From RGIG250 sp045616885 (GTDB taxonomy: Bacteria > Bacillota > Negativicutes > Selenomonadales > Selenomonadaceae): 48,232 nucleotides of DNA. A program made the translations under genes and the position numbers. The stretch is from NCBI GenBank assembly GCA_045616885.1, contig JAZLHS010000183.1:1-48232 (forward strand), read 5' to 3'. The notes beneath the pieces are model-generated. The model did no database searches. It was not told the DNA's origin and worked only from the letters and a program-made list of their open reading frames with translations. Shown here one piece after another: positions 1 through 8,551 of this stretch; positions within the stretch are counted from its first letter, which is position 1, and each line of letters begins with the position of its first letter.

Positions 1-68
1 AGTGCGGTTGGTAGCCACATTAATTATATCAAAAGAGGATTTTTTACTTATAGCTTAAAGCTTTTGGT

Positions 69-97
69 ACCACCCGCATAGCGGGTGGTTTCTTTTT
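69..97 (+). terminator. Rho-independent terminator of a gene left of the window
   Basis: A perfect 9-bp stem (ACCACCCGC / GCGGGTGGT) with a 3-base loop is followed by TTCTTTTT on the plus strand. No gene in the window ends here on the plus strand, so it should belong to a gene or RNA that lies off the left edge. Confidence 0.75.
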
Positions 98-102
98 AGA
101 CA

Positions 103-140
103 AAAAAGCGAGGTCTGCCTACAGTCAGACCTCGCTTTTT
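103..140 (-). terminator. Terminator of the chemosensory operon
   Basis: A perfect 15-bp inverted repeat (103-117 with 126-140) surrounds an 8-base loop and has A/T tracts on both flanks, so it can work in both directions. On the minus strand it lies 13 bases after the receiver gene that closes the chemosensory operon. Confidence 0.85.
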
Positions 141-152
141 AACATTTTTCAA

Positions 153-566
153 TTACACTTCATGCGCACGAATTGGCTGAAATCCCAAATTCTGGATTAC
201 TTCATTTACTTTCTCTGTATCAATAGGTTTTGTAGCATAAGCATCGCAGCCAAGCTTAAAGGCCTCATCAACATAGCTTACATCAGCAAGAGCCGTCATA
301 ACTATTATACGAAGACGATTCTCTACCGGAATCTGCTGCTGTGCTTCAATTGCTCTGATTACTTTCAAGACTTTCAGGCCATCAGCCTTCGGCATCATTA
401 CATCAAGACACAGAAGGTCATATGGTTCATTCTTCTTCCAGCCTGCCATGCAGTAATCGAGAGCCTCTACACCATCGACTGCAACATCACATTCGCCGTA
501 ATCAGCCATGAATTCTTTCAAAAAAGCCCTGTTGGTACGATCATCTTCTGCGATTAAGATTTTCAT
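153..566 (-). CDS. Single-domain response regulator (CheY-like receiver)
   Basis: A 137-residue stand-alone receiver domain without an output domain. It starts MKILIAEDD, which supplies the acidic pocket; the phosphoacceptor Asp is in LLCLDVMMP, the conserved Thr in IIVMTA and the Lys in ATKPID. I chose the ATG at 566 because AAGGGGAG lies just upstream and the family begins there. An in-frame ATG at 600-602 overlaps the kinase stop (TAATG) and would add 12 residues, so coupled translation is possible. It is the last gene of the cheA-cheW-mcp-cheB-kinase operon. It probably takes phosphate from the adjacent kinase, from CheA, or from both; which one cannot be read from the sequence. Confidence 0.9.
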   Translation of the reverse strand: MKILIAEDDRTNRAFLKEFMADYGECDVAVDGVEALDYCMAGWKKNEPYDLLCLDVMMPKADGLKVLKVIRAIEAQQQIPVENRLRIIVMTALADVSYVDEAFKLGCDAYATKPIDTEKVNEVIQNLGFQPIRAHEV

Positions 567-601
567 ATTCTTACTCCCCTTATACAAACAATCTCTAATC
601 A

Positions 602-2281
602 TTATTTTGAAAGCTCATCCAAGCAATACTTCATGAGATCAGCTATATCTTCTTCATTGTCTTCAGACTTCAACCGCGGTGTCGGATTTACATATACGCT
701 GCGATATCTGACGGTCTCATCAGCTCCGTCTACTTCGTGGCAAGGTATCCAGAAGGAAAAAATACTGCCCTCACCAGCTTTTGAAGATACACCAACTCCA
801 CCTGCCATCAGGTCTACCAGCTCTTTTGTTATCCTCAGACCGAGACCGGTTCCGCCAAAACGTCTTGTACTTGAGCCATCTACCTGACTAAACGGCTTGA
901 ACAGCTTGGAAAGGTCCGCTTTTACCATCCCTATTCCGGTATCTCTGATAGAGAATTCCAGCGTTGGAATTCCCTGCCGCTCACCTTTCACAATCTTGAC
1001 TGTTACGCCACCGGAATTGGTAAATTTTATAGCGTTACTGATAAGATTGTGTAGTATTTGACGAAGTCTCAAAGCATCGCCGGTAATAAACCTTGGCAGG
1101 TCATCAGCCAGCTGTTCCCTGATATACAATCCCTTTTCTTTTGCCGCTTTCGTGTGTGAAGCCAAGACCTGATTTATGTTCTTCATAAAATCAAATCTCA
1201 GATTTTCAAGCTTTAATGAACCACTCTCCAGTTTTGAGAAGTCCAAAATATCGTTGATAATATTAAGAAGGTATTCCGAACACTCTTTGGCAGAATTAAG
1301 ATTATCCCGTTGATACTCGGTCAGCTTCGTCCGCAAAGTAAGATCAATCATGCCGACCATGCCGGTAATTGGTGTTCTTATCTCATGGCTCATATTAGCC
1401 AGGAACTGACCTTTAGCGGTGTTTGCTGCCTCTGCAACAACCTTTGCCTGTTCCAGTTCGTACTCATATATCTTGCGGTCAGAAATATCAATCAAAGATA
1501 TTATAATATGTTTATCCGCATTAGCTGAAACAGTTGCAACATCAACTCTCAACCAGATGACCTTCGTATCACCCAGTCGGTGCATCGCCACAGTAAACTG
1601 ATTCTTGTACGAACTATTAGACGCTATTGCCTGCTTTATATGATAATTCATCGGGCATTTTTCACAATTCTGCCCTTTGCCACAGCCCGCCTCTACACTA
1701 TTCGGGCATCTGAAAACATCGCCAAAACGACGCCCGATTGCATTATGAGTAGCTGACTGCAACGTTTGCTCAGCAGACCGATTCAAGTCAACTATGTTTC
1801 CACTCGAATCAACTATAAGCAGGCCTACGGAAACAGATGAGAAAATGGTTCTCAGATATTGCTGGTTTTCTTCAAGCTTCAACTCCAGCCGCCGCAATCT
1901 CGTTATATCCCTAAAGAGAGAAGAGCTGCCGCGAACCTTACCGTCTTTCCCAACAACAGGAGTACTGGTAGCAGAAATGTAAGTAACATTTCCATCAGGC
2001 CATTTGATTCCTGCATTGATTGGCAATCCTACTGAAACCTTTTCTTCAATAGCCTGCTTTATTGGACTATCTATTCTTTCATTAAGAGCAAGGTCATATA
2101 ATGCACACACATCATCAAAGTGCTTTCCCCGAACATCACCCGTTAATCCAAGAATATGTATGGCAGCACCATTTACATATCGTATACGACCAACTTCATC
2201 AGTTATCAGTATACCATCACGAACATCACCTAAAAGCTCCGTCAGCATCCTGGCGTCGCTTTCTGCTAGTATGTCCTGCAT
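602..2281 (-). CDS. PAS-PAS sensor histidine kinase with a four-Cys PAS insert
   Basis: A 559-residue cytoplasmic kinase with no membrane segment. Order: PAS1 (about 10-130), PAS2 (about 140-270), a short helix, HisKA with phospho-His299 in NMSHEIRTP, then HATPase_c with the N box (HNLISNAIKF, 411-420), DTGIGM (447-452) and GGTGLGL (476-482). PAS2 carries Cys192, Cys200, Cys206 and Cys209 in a CPxxxxxxGC...CxxCP arrangement that could hold a metal or an iron-sulfur cluster. That is inference from spacing only. The start has a strong site (GGAAGGAGGG). It lies inside the chemosensory operon, between cheB and a CheY-like receiver, which is its likely partner. No receiver domain is fused to it. 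The signal is unknown. Confidence 0.92.
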   Translation of the reverse strand: MQDILAESDARMLTELLGDVRDGILITDEVGRIRYVNGAAIHILGLTGDVRGKHFDDVCALYDLALNERIDSPIKQAIEEKVSVGLPINAGIKWPDGNVTYISATSTPVVGKDGKVRGSSSLFRDITRLRRLELKLEENQQYLRTIFSSVSVGLLIVDSSGNIVDLNRSAEQTLQSATHNAIGRRFGDVFRCPNSVEAGCGKGQNCEKCPMNYHIKQAIASNSSYKNQFTVAMHRLGDTKVIWLRVDVATVSANADKHIIISLIDISDRKIYEYELEQAKVVAEAANTAKGQFLANMSHEIRTPITGMVGMIDLTLRTKLTEYQRDNLNSAKECSEYLLNIINDILDFSKLESGSLKLENLRFDFMKNINQVLASHTKAAKEKGLYIREQLADDLPRFITGDALRLRQILHNLISNAIKFTNSGGVTVKIVKGERQGIPTLEFSIRDTGIGMVKADLSKLFKPFSQVDGSSTRRFGGTGLGLRITKELVDLMAGGVGVSSKAGEGSIFSFWIPCHEVDGADETVRYRSVYVNPTPRLKSEDNEEDIADLMKYCLDELSK

Positions 2282-2361
2282 CTTCTCCCTCCTTCCTCAA
2301 TTTCAAACTGAAGAAGTGAAATATCACAAGATGTTAGTCTTCACACTGCACTAAATTTTAA

Positions 2362-3714
2362 CTATTTATCATCTGATGCAATTGCCATTATAGAACCTGC
2401 TATAGCCTCTATAGGCATCTGTCTTTGAACAGCTCCAACATCCCACGCAGCCTTTGGCATACCATAAACTACGCAAGTCCGTTCATCCTGTCCGAGGGTG
2501 ACAGCCCCAGCCTTTCTCATTTTCAGAAGACCTTCTGCTCCATCTCTTCCCATACCGGTAAGAATCACACCCAGCGCCTCGTCACCGACAAGCTCCGCCA
2601 CAGTGTCAAACAGAACATCAACTGCCGGACATACGCTGTTTACCGGTTTTCCCGGAGCACATTCCAACTTCAACCCGGTTATACTACTGATTAATCTCAT
2701 ATGCAAACCGCCGGGGGCAATATACACATGATTTCTTTCTATCCGGTCACCATCTTTGGCTTCCTTAACTGTCAAAGACGATTCCTCGTTAAGCCGCTCA
2801 GCAAAAAGCCGAGAAAAATTTGCTGGGATATGCTGAACAACTACTATCGGTGGAAGCGGCGGCCGCAATGCCGTAATCACTTTTGTCAGAGCTACTGTAC
2901 CACCGGTAGATGCACCAATAGCAATAAGAGAAACCTTCTTGCTGCTTTTCACCAAAGAAGCTGCCGATGAAGACTGGGCTATAATCTCAGCCTTTGCCAG
3001 AGTCGCCTGTATTTCTTCCGCCTGCCGTTCAAAGATGCTATTATTCTGATTCTTCTTATCAGGAGCTTCTTCTTTCTTCTGCGGAAAAGCAGGACGTCTG
3101 GCGGGAGCTGTGAAAACACTTCCCGGGCTAACTTTTATACCGCTCGTAATGACATGAGTTGTTTCGGCAGCGGCAGCTATTTTAGACAGGTACATAGCTG
3201 TCACATCAACTGCCGTCTTTGGATTTACCAATTGACGGCGAATAGCTGCAAGTCCCGACGGAGCCGATTCCTCCATCGGTTTTGTTCTTTCATTGTGCCA
3301 GTTATACGGCTTTAGCTGAATTTTCCGTTGAGAAGCCACCTTCAACCTGATTGCAACATCATTTAAGAATGTGTCGTCCAGCGTTCTGCCCATTCCCGGC
3401 TTGGCAACAAAATCACAGGCTCCGGCCATGAGTGCCTCAGCACAATAGTCCGAATCTGCACTCATAACCACAGTGGGCAACGGATATTGAGCAAGGAGAC
3501 GCCGAAGAAACTCAATACCATCCATCTTCGGCATTTCCACGTCAAGCAGCATCACATCCGGCTTGAAATCAAGTATTTTGTCTCTGGCGGAAAAAGGATC
3601 ATCAGCCTTGTCCAGAATACTTCCTGCCGGCAGAAACCGCTCCAGCTCACGAAAGAGTGTCTCACGAAAGACCATGGAGTCATCAACGATGAGCACTCTT
3701 AGACCTTTGTTCAT
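2362..3714 (-). CDS. cheB: Chemotaxis protein-glutamate methylesterase CheB
   Basis: A 450-residue CheB: it removes methyl groups from, and deamidates, chemoreceptors when phosphorylated by CheA. The N-terminal receiver (1-125) has VDDS and phosphoacceptor Asp58 (LLDVEMP). The C-terminal esterase (about 260-450) has the expected triad: Ser269 in GASTGG, His295 in QHIP and Asp391 in GMGRDGAEG. The linker of about 130 residues between the domains is long and charged compared with the E. coli protein (349 residues in all). It lies 54 bases after the receptor gene. No cheR, the matching methyltransferase, occurs in this operon, so it must be elsewhere if the receptor is adapted by methylation. 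Confidence 0.95.
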   Translation of the reverse strand: MNKGLRVLIVDDSMVFRETLFRELERFLPAGSILDKADDPFSARDKILDFKPDVMLLDVEMPKMDGIEFLRRLLAQYPLPTVVMSADSDYCAEALMAGACDFVAKPGMGRTLDDTFLNDVAIRLKVASQRKIQLKPYNWHNERTKPMEESAPSGLAAIRRQLVNPKTAVDVTAMYLSKIAAAAETTHVITSGIKVSPGSVFTAPARRPAFPQKKEEAPDKKNQNNSIFERQAEEIQATLAKAEIIAQSSSAASLVKSSKKVSLIAIGASTGGTVALTKVITALRPPLPPIVVVQHIPANFSRLFAERLNEESSLTVKEAKDGDRIERNHVYIAPGGLHMRLISSITGLKLECAPGKPVNSVCPAVDVLFDTVAELVGDEALGVILTGMGRDGAEGLLKMRKAGAVTLGQDERTCVVYGMPKAAWDVGAVQRQMPIEAIAGSIMAIASDDK

Positions 3715-3768
3715 ATTAAGACTAAATCCTTTATTGAGGAAAAACTATTATTGTTCGCCCTATAGCTA

Positions 3769-5391
3769 TCAGCGTTCATCATCCGTCAGGACGATCTTGG
3801 CCGGCATATCTGTCTGGGCATCATTAAAGGAATCCTGCCCATCACCGGCCCCCAGCTTAAATCTACCTGCCAACTTGTTAAGGTTAAATGCCTCACGACT
3901 GAGTTCCTCGCTTGCTGCAGCGGATTCTTCAGAGGAAGCAGAGTTTGCTTCAACGACCTTGGATACCTGAAGAACGCCTTCATTTACCTGCTCAATCGCA
4001 CTGCGCTGTTCATTGGATGCAGTAGCTATCGAATCAACAATATTAGCAGTCTCAGTAACATTGTCAACAATTGCAACAAGAGATTCTGCTGTCTTCTGGG
4101 CAATATTTCTGCCCTCAGCAACACGAGTGATGGAATCCTCAATCATGTCAGTAGTTTCTTTTGCTGCTTTTGCACTGCGGGCAGCCAAGTTACGGACTTC
4201 TTCTGCAACAACGGCAAAACCCTTGCCATGCTGGCCAGCACGGGCAGCTTCAACGGCGGCATTAAGAGCCAGAATATTGGTCTGGAATGCAATTTCGTCA
4301 ATTACTTTAATAATCTTGGAAATGCTGGTGGATGATTCATTGATAGCTTCCATTGCATCCAGCATCTGCTGCATGGACTGGTCACCCTCATCAGCAGCCG
4401 CCTTCGCCTTCATACTGAGACCGGAAGCGCGGTCTGCAGCTTCTGCATTGCTGGTAGTCTGAGCAGATATCTCAGAGATGGAAGTCGACAATTCTTCGAT
4501 GGAAGCAGCCTGCTCAGTCGCACCCTGAGAAAGGGAGATGCTGGCATCAGAAATATTCTTGGCTCCGGTTGCAACCTGATCGGCAGCCGTACGAATTTCG
4601 GAAATAGTAGCTTTAACATTTGTACGCATTTTTTCAAATGCATCAGATGCAGCAGAGAGTTCATCTCCGCCCTTGTCATCAAAAGGCACAGACAGGTCAC
4701 CGCCGGCAATGCGGATGGCACCTTCCTTAAAGTTATTTATACGGTTAACAATACCGTTTGCAAGCCCAATACCAACGAAGAGCGCTCCTGCAACTGCCAC
4801 TGCTGCAACCACAGACATAAGTGTTGCTGTGGTATTGTTACGACTGTTAAGGTCTCCCAGCTCCTGCTCTTCAGAGGCTTCTGCTTTCTTGAAAACCTCA
4901 CCGCAGTGGTCACGGAAGGCAATAACATGAAGCTCAGCCTCGCCAAGAGCCTTCATATTTACATTGCCATCCTTCATCGGGATAATGGCAACTTTACGAA
5001 CTTTGCGATACTGATCTATATCATTCTGAATCACTTTAACGGCGGCCATTGCAGCATCACTTTTTGCCTTTGCCGTCATCGCCTTCATGTGCTCGTCGGT
5101 CTTGCCATCAAAATACTCCATCTTGGCAAGGCATTTATTTCGAGCATCTATATCAGTCTGAAGGAGCGCTCTCAACATTTCACAATGAGCGGCGTTGAAA
5201 AAGCGGCCGGCAGCATAACCATCTACGCAAGCCTTAACGTCTTGCTCGATTACCTCATTATATCTGTCACCGATATAGTGCTGCTGATATACGCTGAAAG
5301 CTACGGAGAGAACTATCAATATTCCCATGCTGATGATTGTAGTCAACAGCTTATTCTTTATTGTCATTGCAGATTTCTTAGCCCTTGCCAT
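3769..5391 (-). CDS. Methyl-accepting chemotaxis protein
   Basis: A 540-residue transmembrane receptor. TM1 is at about 12-34 and TM2 at about 190-210 (VVAAVAVAGALFVGIGLA). The outer region between them is a four-helix-bundle type sensor of about 150 residues. HAMP follows (about 212-265), then the long helical signalling domain with the hairpin tip IAFQTNILALNAAVEAARAG, where CheA and CheW dock. The C-terminus (LTDDER) shows no CheR-tethering pentapeptide of the NWETF type. The ATG at 5391 has GAGGTG eight bases upstream. It lies between cheW and cheB and is the obvious input of this pathway. The ligand cannot be read from the sequence. Confidence 0.95.
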   Translation of the reverse strand: MARAKKSAMTIKNKLLTTIISMGILIVLSVAFSVYQQHYIGDRYNEVIEQDVKACVDGYAAGRFFNAAHCEMLRALLQTDIDARNKCLAKMEYFDGKTDEHMKAMTAKAKSDAAMAAVKVIQNDIDQYRKVRKVAIIPMKDGNVNMKALGEAELHVIAFRDHCGEVFKKAEASEEQELGDLNSRNNTTATLMSVVAAVAVAGALFVGIGLANGIVNRINNFKEGAIRIAGGDLSVPFDDKGGDELSAASDAFEKMRTNVKATISEIRTAADQVATGAKNISDASISLSQGATEQAASIEELSTSISEISAQTTSNAEAADRASGLSMKAKAAADEGDQSMQQMLDAMEAINESSTSISKIIKVIDEIAFQTNILALNAAVEAARAGQHGKGFAVVAEEVRNLAARSAKAAKETTDMIEDSITRVAEGRNIAQKTAESLVAIVDNVTETANIVDSIATASNEQRSAIEQVNEGVLQVSKVVEANSASSEESAAASEELSREAFNLNKLAGRFKLGAGDGQDSFNDAQTDMPAKIVLTDDER

Positions 5392-5410
5392 TGAATTAAC
5401 ACCTCAATCC

Positions 5411-5920
5411 TTAGTTATCTGCCGACATATCGGCCATCAATTCGGCATCCTCGTCGGAGAAAAGCTTCTGCCAATCTAAAAGAAGAGTGGCTTTTTCCCC
5501 ATTTTCACCGGATTTTCCAATACCGCGTATACAACGGTTCTGAGCAGCCTTGAGCTTCGGCGGCAATACCACAGAATCCTCTGGAATGGTCAGAACCTCT
5601 GCCACACTATCAACGATAATGCCAACCATCACATCTATCATATCGACGACTATGACACATGTCCGGTCATGATACGGCAGGAATTCCTTCTGGAATCTGA
5701 GCCGCATATCAACAATAGGAATTATCTTCCCGCGAAGGTTAATGATACCGCGGAGATACTCTGGAGTCTCTGGAACACTGGTAATCGGCTGGATGCCTAT
5801 AATCTCAATAACGGCTTTTATATCAATGCCGTACATTTCATCGCCGACTGCAAAGGTCAGATACTTATCCTTTTGTGTATCCTCATTTATTGCGGCCATA
5901 GTTCTTTCTTCTTCGGTCAT
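5411..5920 (-). CDS. cheW: Chemotaxis coupling protein CheW
   Basis: A 169-residue CheW that couples receptors to the kinase CheA at the inner membrane. The family core is clear: YLTFAVGDEMYGIDI, VPETPEYLRGIINLRGKIIP and IVDMRLRF. The start at 5920 has a strong AAGGAGGAG site; the first 20 or so residues are a short acidic tail before the SH3-like fold. It lies 19 bases after cheA and 19 bases before the receptor gene, so all three are made from one transcript and are probably assembled as one array. Confidence 0.95.
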   Translation of the reverse strand: MTEEERTMAAINEDTQKDKYLTFAVGDEMYGIDIKAVIEIIGIQPITSVPETPEYLRGIINLRGKIIPIVDMRLRFQKEFLPYHDRTCVIVVDMIDVMVGIIVDSVAEVLTIPEDSVVLPPKLKAAQNRCIRGIGKSGENGEKATLLLDWQKLFSDEDAELMADMSADN

Positions 5921-5939
5921 ATATGCTCCTCCTTCTCAG

Positions 5940-8066
5940 TTACGATAAAAGGGTCTTTGCAATATCGCCGGCATCAATGATAAGACTGATGCTACCGTCG
6001 CCAAGAATCGTGCATCCTGCAATACCGCAAGAATTGGACATTCGCTGAATGTACTTTGGTACAGGCTTTACAACAATATCCTGAACACCTAAAAGCCTAT
6101 CAGCAAATAGACCTATGATTCGACCATCCGCTTCGACCAAAAGCAGTATTCCCTTCTCAAGATCCAGCTCGGCATCCGGCACTTTATAAAGCTTACCAAG
6201 TCTGACGATTGGGAATATATCGCCTCTAACCATTATCATTTCGCCATGATCAGGATCATGGATAATCTGGTCTGCCGAGGGACGGAAGGACTGTCTGATC
6301 GAGTTTATCGGAACAGTATACCTGGCACTGCCGACGGCAATTGACATACACTCAATAATCGCCAGTGTAAGAGGTATCTTCAAGGTCGTTACGCTTCCCT
6401 GACCCGGCGTACTGTCGACAAGTACAGTACCGCCCATAGCTTTAATGTTGGACAGAACTACATCCATACCAACGCCACGGCCTGAGAATTCTGTGACCTT
6501 CTCATTCGTAGAAAAACCGGGATGGAAAATAAAGGAATATATTTCCTTGTCAGTGAGCTCATCCTCAGGTTTACTGAACAGCTTATTGGCTCTTGCCTTA
6601 CTGAGAATCTTTTCACGGTCAAGACCGGCTCCGTCATCAGTAATCTTAATGACTACTTCACCGCTGGCATTCTCAGCTGACAGCGTAACAGTACCTGACT
6701 CATCTTTACCGTTATCCACCCGGACATTCGGCATCTCAATACCATGGTCGATACTGTTTCGGATAATATGCATCAGCGGGTCGCCGATGTGTTCAATTAT
6801 GTTCTTATCTACTTCCGTATCTTCACCGACCAATACCAGCTTTGCCTTTTTATTAAGCTTTTTGGTCATGTCGCGAACGATGCGGTTCATCTTCATGAAT
6901 GTGGCTTCCAAAGGAACCATGCGCAGCTCCATTACGCTGTCCTGAAGTTCGCTGGCAACCTTGTGCAGCTGTCTGGAGGCCTTCTGGAAGTTTTCCAGCT
7001 CCTGCCCTTCGACATCCGGATTATGAGTAACCATAGCCTCGGCTATGACCAGTTCACCAACAAGATCCATCAGCCTATCCAGTTTATCTACAGCAACACT
7101 TATGAGCTGCTGCTGCTCATGCTTCAATGGCTTGGGTCTGGGCATCGGCTCCGGCTTAGCCGGCGTTATCGGCTCTGCAGGTGTCTCTGCCGCCTCAATT
7201 GCCTGCTGGACTAGCGATGGCCAATACTCACATTCGGATACATCCTTAAGTTTTTTCAGCACCAGTGACTCCATAAATATGGTCGTATCCAGGTGCTTCT
7301 TTATCTCCGATTCTTCCAGCTTGGTGGTGAACCACATCTTGAAACCGTCTTGCTGGATCTTCTCGGCAGCGGAATCGTCTTCCAGTATCTTGTCCGGAAG
7401 ATGATGTATTTCTTCTACTTTATCCTTTATGGAATTGATTACGCCAAAAGCGCGAACCTCCTCCATACCGGAATCAGGTTCAAATTTCAGATGGGCAAAA
7501 AAGACGTTAAGGCCACCTGTGGCAGCCGGTTTTGTGGCAGCCGGTATAAAATATTGCTGAGGTTTGGGCGGTTCCGCAGCCGCTGCTGCGTCGGTACCGC
7601 TTCCTCCATCGTTCTTTTTCTGAGCATTGACCTTGCGCAGGTCTACATCCGGATCATCTCCGTTTGCCTCTTTAAATGCTCGTAAGAAAAAGCTCGTTGT
7701 CTCGCAAAACTCATCACTGCTCGCATCCGCTTTTTCACCGGCATCAATCTTTTCGATTTCGCCATTCATGAAATCTACAGCTGCCAGCACCAAATCAGTG
7801 ATGGATGAACAATCAATGTTTTGCGGTTTTCTCTCTCGGATATAGAAGAAAATATCCTCCACCGAATGAGCCACTGTTGAAACATTGTTCACCATCATCA
7901 TTGCCGCAGACCCTTTTATTGTATGAAGTCCACGGAAAAACTCATTTACATCATCCGGGTCGAAGCTTTGAGATTGTTCACTCTTCAAAGCCAGCTGTTC
8001 CAACTGCTCCAAAAATTGACGAGTCTCAAAGATGAACATGTCAAGCATAGGTTCATGCTCAGCCAC
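5940..8066 (-). CDS. cheA: Chemotaxis histidine kinase CheA
   Basis: A 708-residue CheA. P1 (HPt) has phospho-His48 in LHTIKGSA; a P2-like region spans about 180-290; P3 dimerisation and P4 ATPase follow (DPLMHIIRNSIDHGIE, GAGLD, GRGVGMDVV); the C-terminal P5 is CheW-like (ARYTVPINSIRQSF). I set the start at the GTG of 8066, because AAGGAAGTGG sits at the right distance and the protein then begins just before MLDMFIFET, where related CheA proteins begin as I remember them. The longer TTG/ATG starts at 8108 and 8105 have no comparable site. It is the first gene of the operon; a sigma-A promoter lies about 80 bases upstream. Confidence 0.93.
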   Translation of the reverse strand: MAEHEPMLDMFIFETRQFLEQLEQLALKSEQSQSFDPDDVNEFFRGLHTIKGSAAMMMVNNVSTVAHSVEDIFFYIRERKPQNIDCSSITDLVLAAVDFMNGEIEKIDAGEKADASSDEFCETTSFFLRAFKEANGDDPDVDLRKVNAQKKNDGGSGTDAAAAAEPPKPQQYFIPAATKPAATGGLNVFFAHLKFEPDSGMEEVRAFGVINSIKDKVEEIHHLPDKILEDDSAAEKIQQDGFKMWFTTKLEESEIKKHLDTTIFMESLVLKKLKDVSECEYWPSLVQQAIEAAETPAEPITPAKPEPMPRPKPLKHEQQQLISVAVDKLDRLMDLVGELVIAEAMVTHNPDVEGQELENFQKASRQLHKVASELQDSVMELRMVPLEATFMKMNRIVRDMTKKLNKKAKLVLVGEDTEVDKNIIEHIGDPLMHIIRNSIDHGIEMPNVRVDNGKDESGTVTLSAENASGEVVIKITDDGAGLDREKILSKARANKLFSKPEDELTDKEIYSFIFHPGFSTNEKVTEFSGRGVGMDVVLSNIKAMGGTVLVDSTPGQGSVTTLKIPLTLAIIECMSIAVGSARYTVPINSIRQSFRPSADQIIHDPDHGEMIMVRGDIFPIVRLGKLYKVPDAELDLEKGILLLVEADGRIIGLFADRLLGVQDIVVKPVPKYIQRMSNSCGIAGCTILGDGSISLIIDAGDIAKTLLS

Positions 8067-8144
8067 ATATCCCACTTCCTTTGGTGTAAAATAGTATTTT
8101 ACCATCAAAAAGGGTACACTTATCCATTAGACACAACTACCGTA

Positions 8145-8173
8145 ATTGTATCAGCCTTTAGATATTCTTTCAA
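8145..8173 (-). promoter_or_regulatory. Sigma-A promoter of the chemosensory operon
   Basis: On the minus strand TTGAAA (8168-8173) is separated by exactly 17 bases from TACAAT (8145-8150). Transcription would start near 8138 and give a leader of about 70 bases before the GTG of cheA. No sigma-D/FliA-type TAAA-N15-GCCGATAA element was seen, so co-regulation with flagellar genes is not indicated. Confidence 0.65.
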
Positions 8174-8478
8174 GGAAAAATAAACGCTATTTATATTTTT
8201 CGCCTTTTTTCCTAGTAAATTTTACTTTTGAATAATCATTTTTTCTTCTCATGCTTATTTTTACGAAAAAAACGTCATTTTCATAGGAAATTATTCCTAA
8301 AGCTTCATATTTTTCATGACTTCATACCCTTTCTTGTACAGAGAAAATCACCCAAAGTAAAGAAAAATAATCTCCAATTCGTCTTTGGTTACATACTTTT
8401 CCTAAAAATTATTTCGGGAATTCTGTCGCTGTATTCATTCATGACATAAATCGAATTAATTGTTTCTGTCTTTTGAAA
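8174..8478. other. AT-rich gap between ilvD terminator and cheA promoter
   Basis: This 305-base stretch is strongly AT-rich and full of short T and A runs. I found no convincing reading frame (a 73-codon plus-strand frame at 8228 has no ribosome binding site and no recognisable content), no RNA fold and no repeat. It may simply insulate the two operons. Confidence 0.5.
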
Positions 8479-8520
8479 CAAAAAGTGGTTGATGTTCAGC
8501 TAACTGAATCATCAACCACT
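8479..8520 (-). terminator. Terminator of ilvD
   Basis: An 11-bp stem (AGTGGTTGATG, 8484-8494, with 8510-8520) is extended inward by a second stem (TTCAG/CTGAA) around CTAA. On the minus strand it is followed by TTTTTG. It lies 31 bases after the ilvD stop codon. Confidence 0.85.
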
Positions 8521-8551
8521 CTGTCTTAAATGTTATTTAATTCTCAAACCC

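Noticed and set aside
1..97. TGGTACC next to a GC-rich terminator, resembling the end of a T-box leader
   Set aside because: The AGGG part of the T-box core and the competing antiterminator fold are missing, and the rest of the leader is outside the window. It is annotated only as a terminator.
7515..7545. Short direct repeat TGTGGCAGCCGGT within cheA
   Set aside because: It encodes a repeated Ala-rich linker segment between domains; two copies are ordinary for such linkers.
8228..8449. A 73-codon plus-strand frame in the gap upstream of cheA
   Set aside because: No ribosome binding site, composition like AT-rich spacer, no recognisable protein content.
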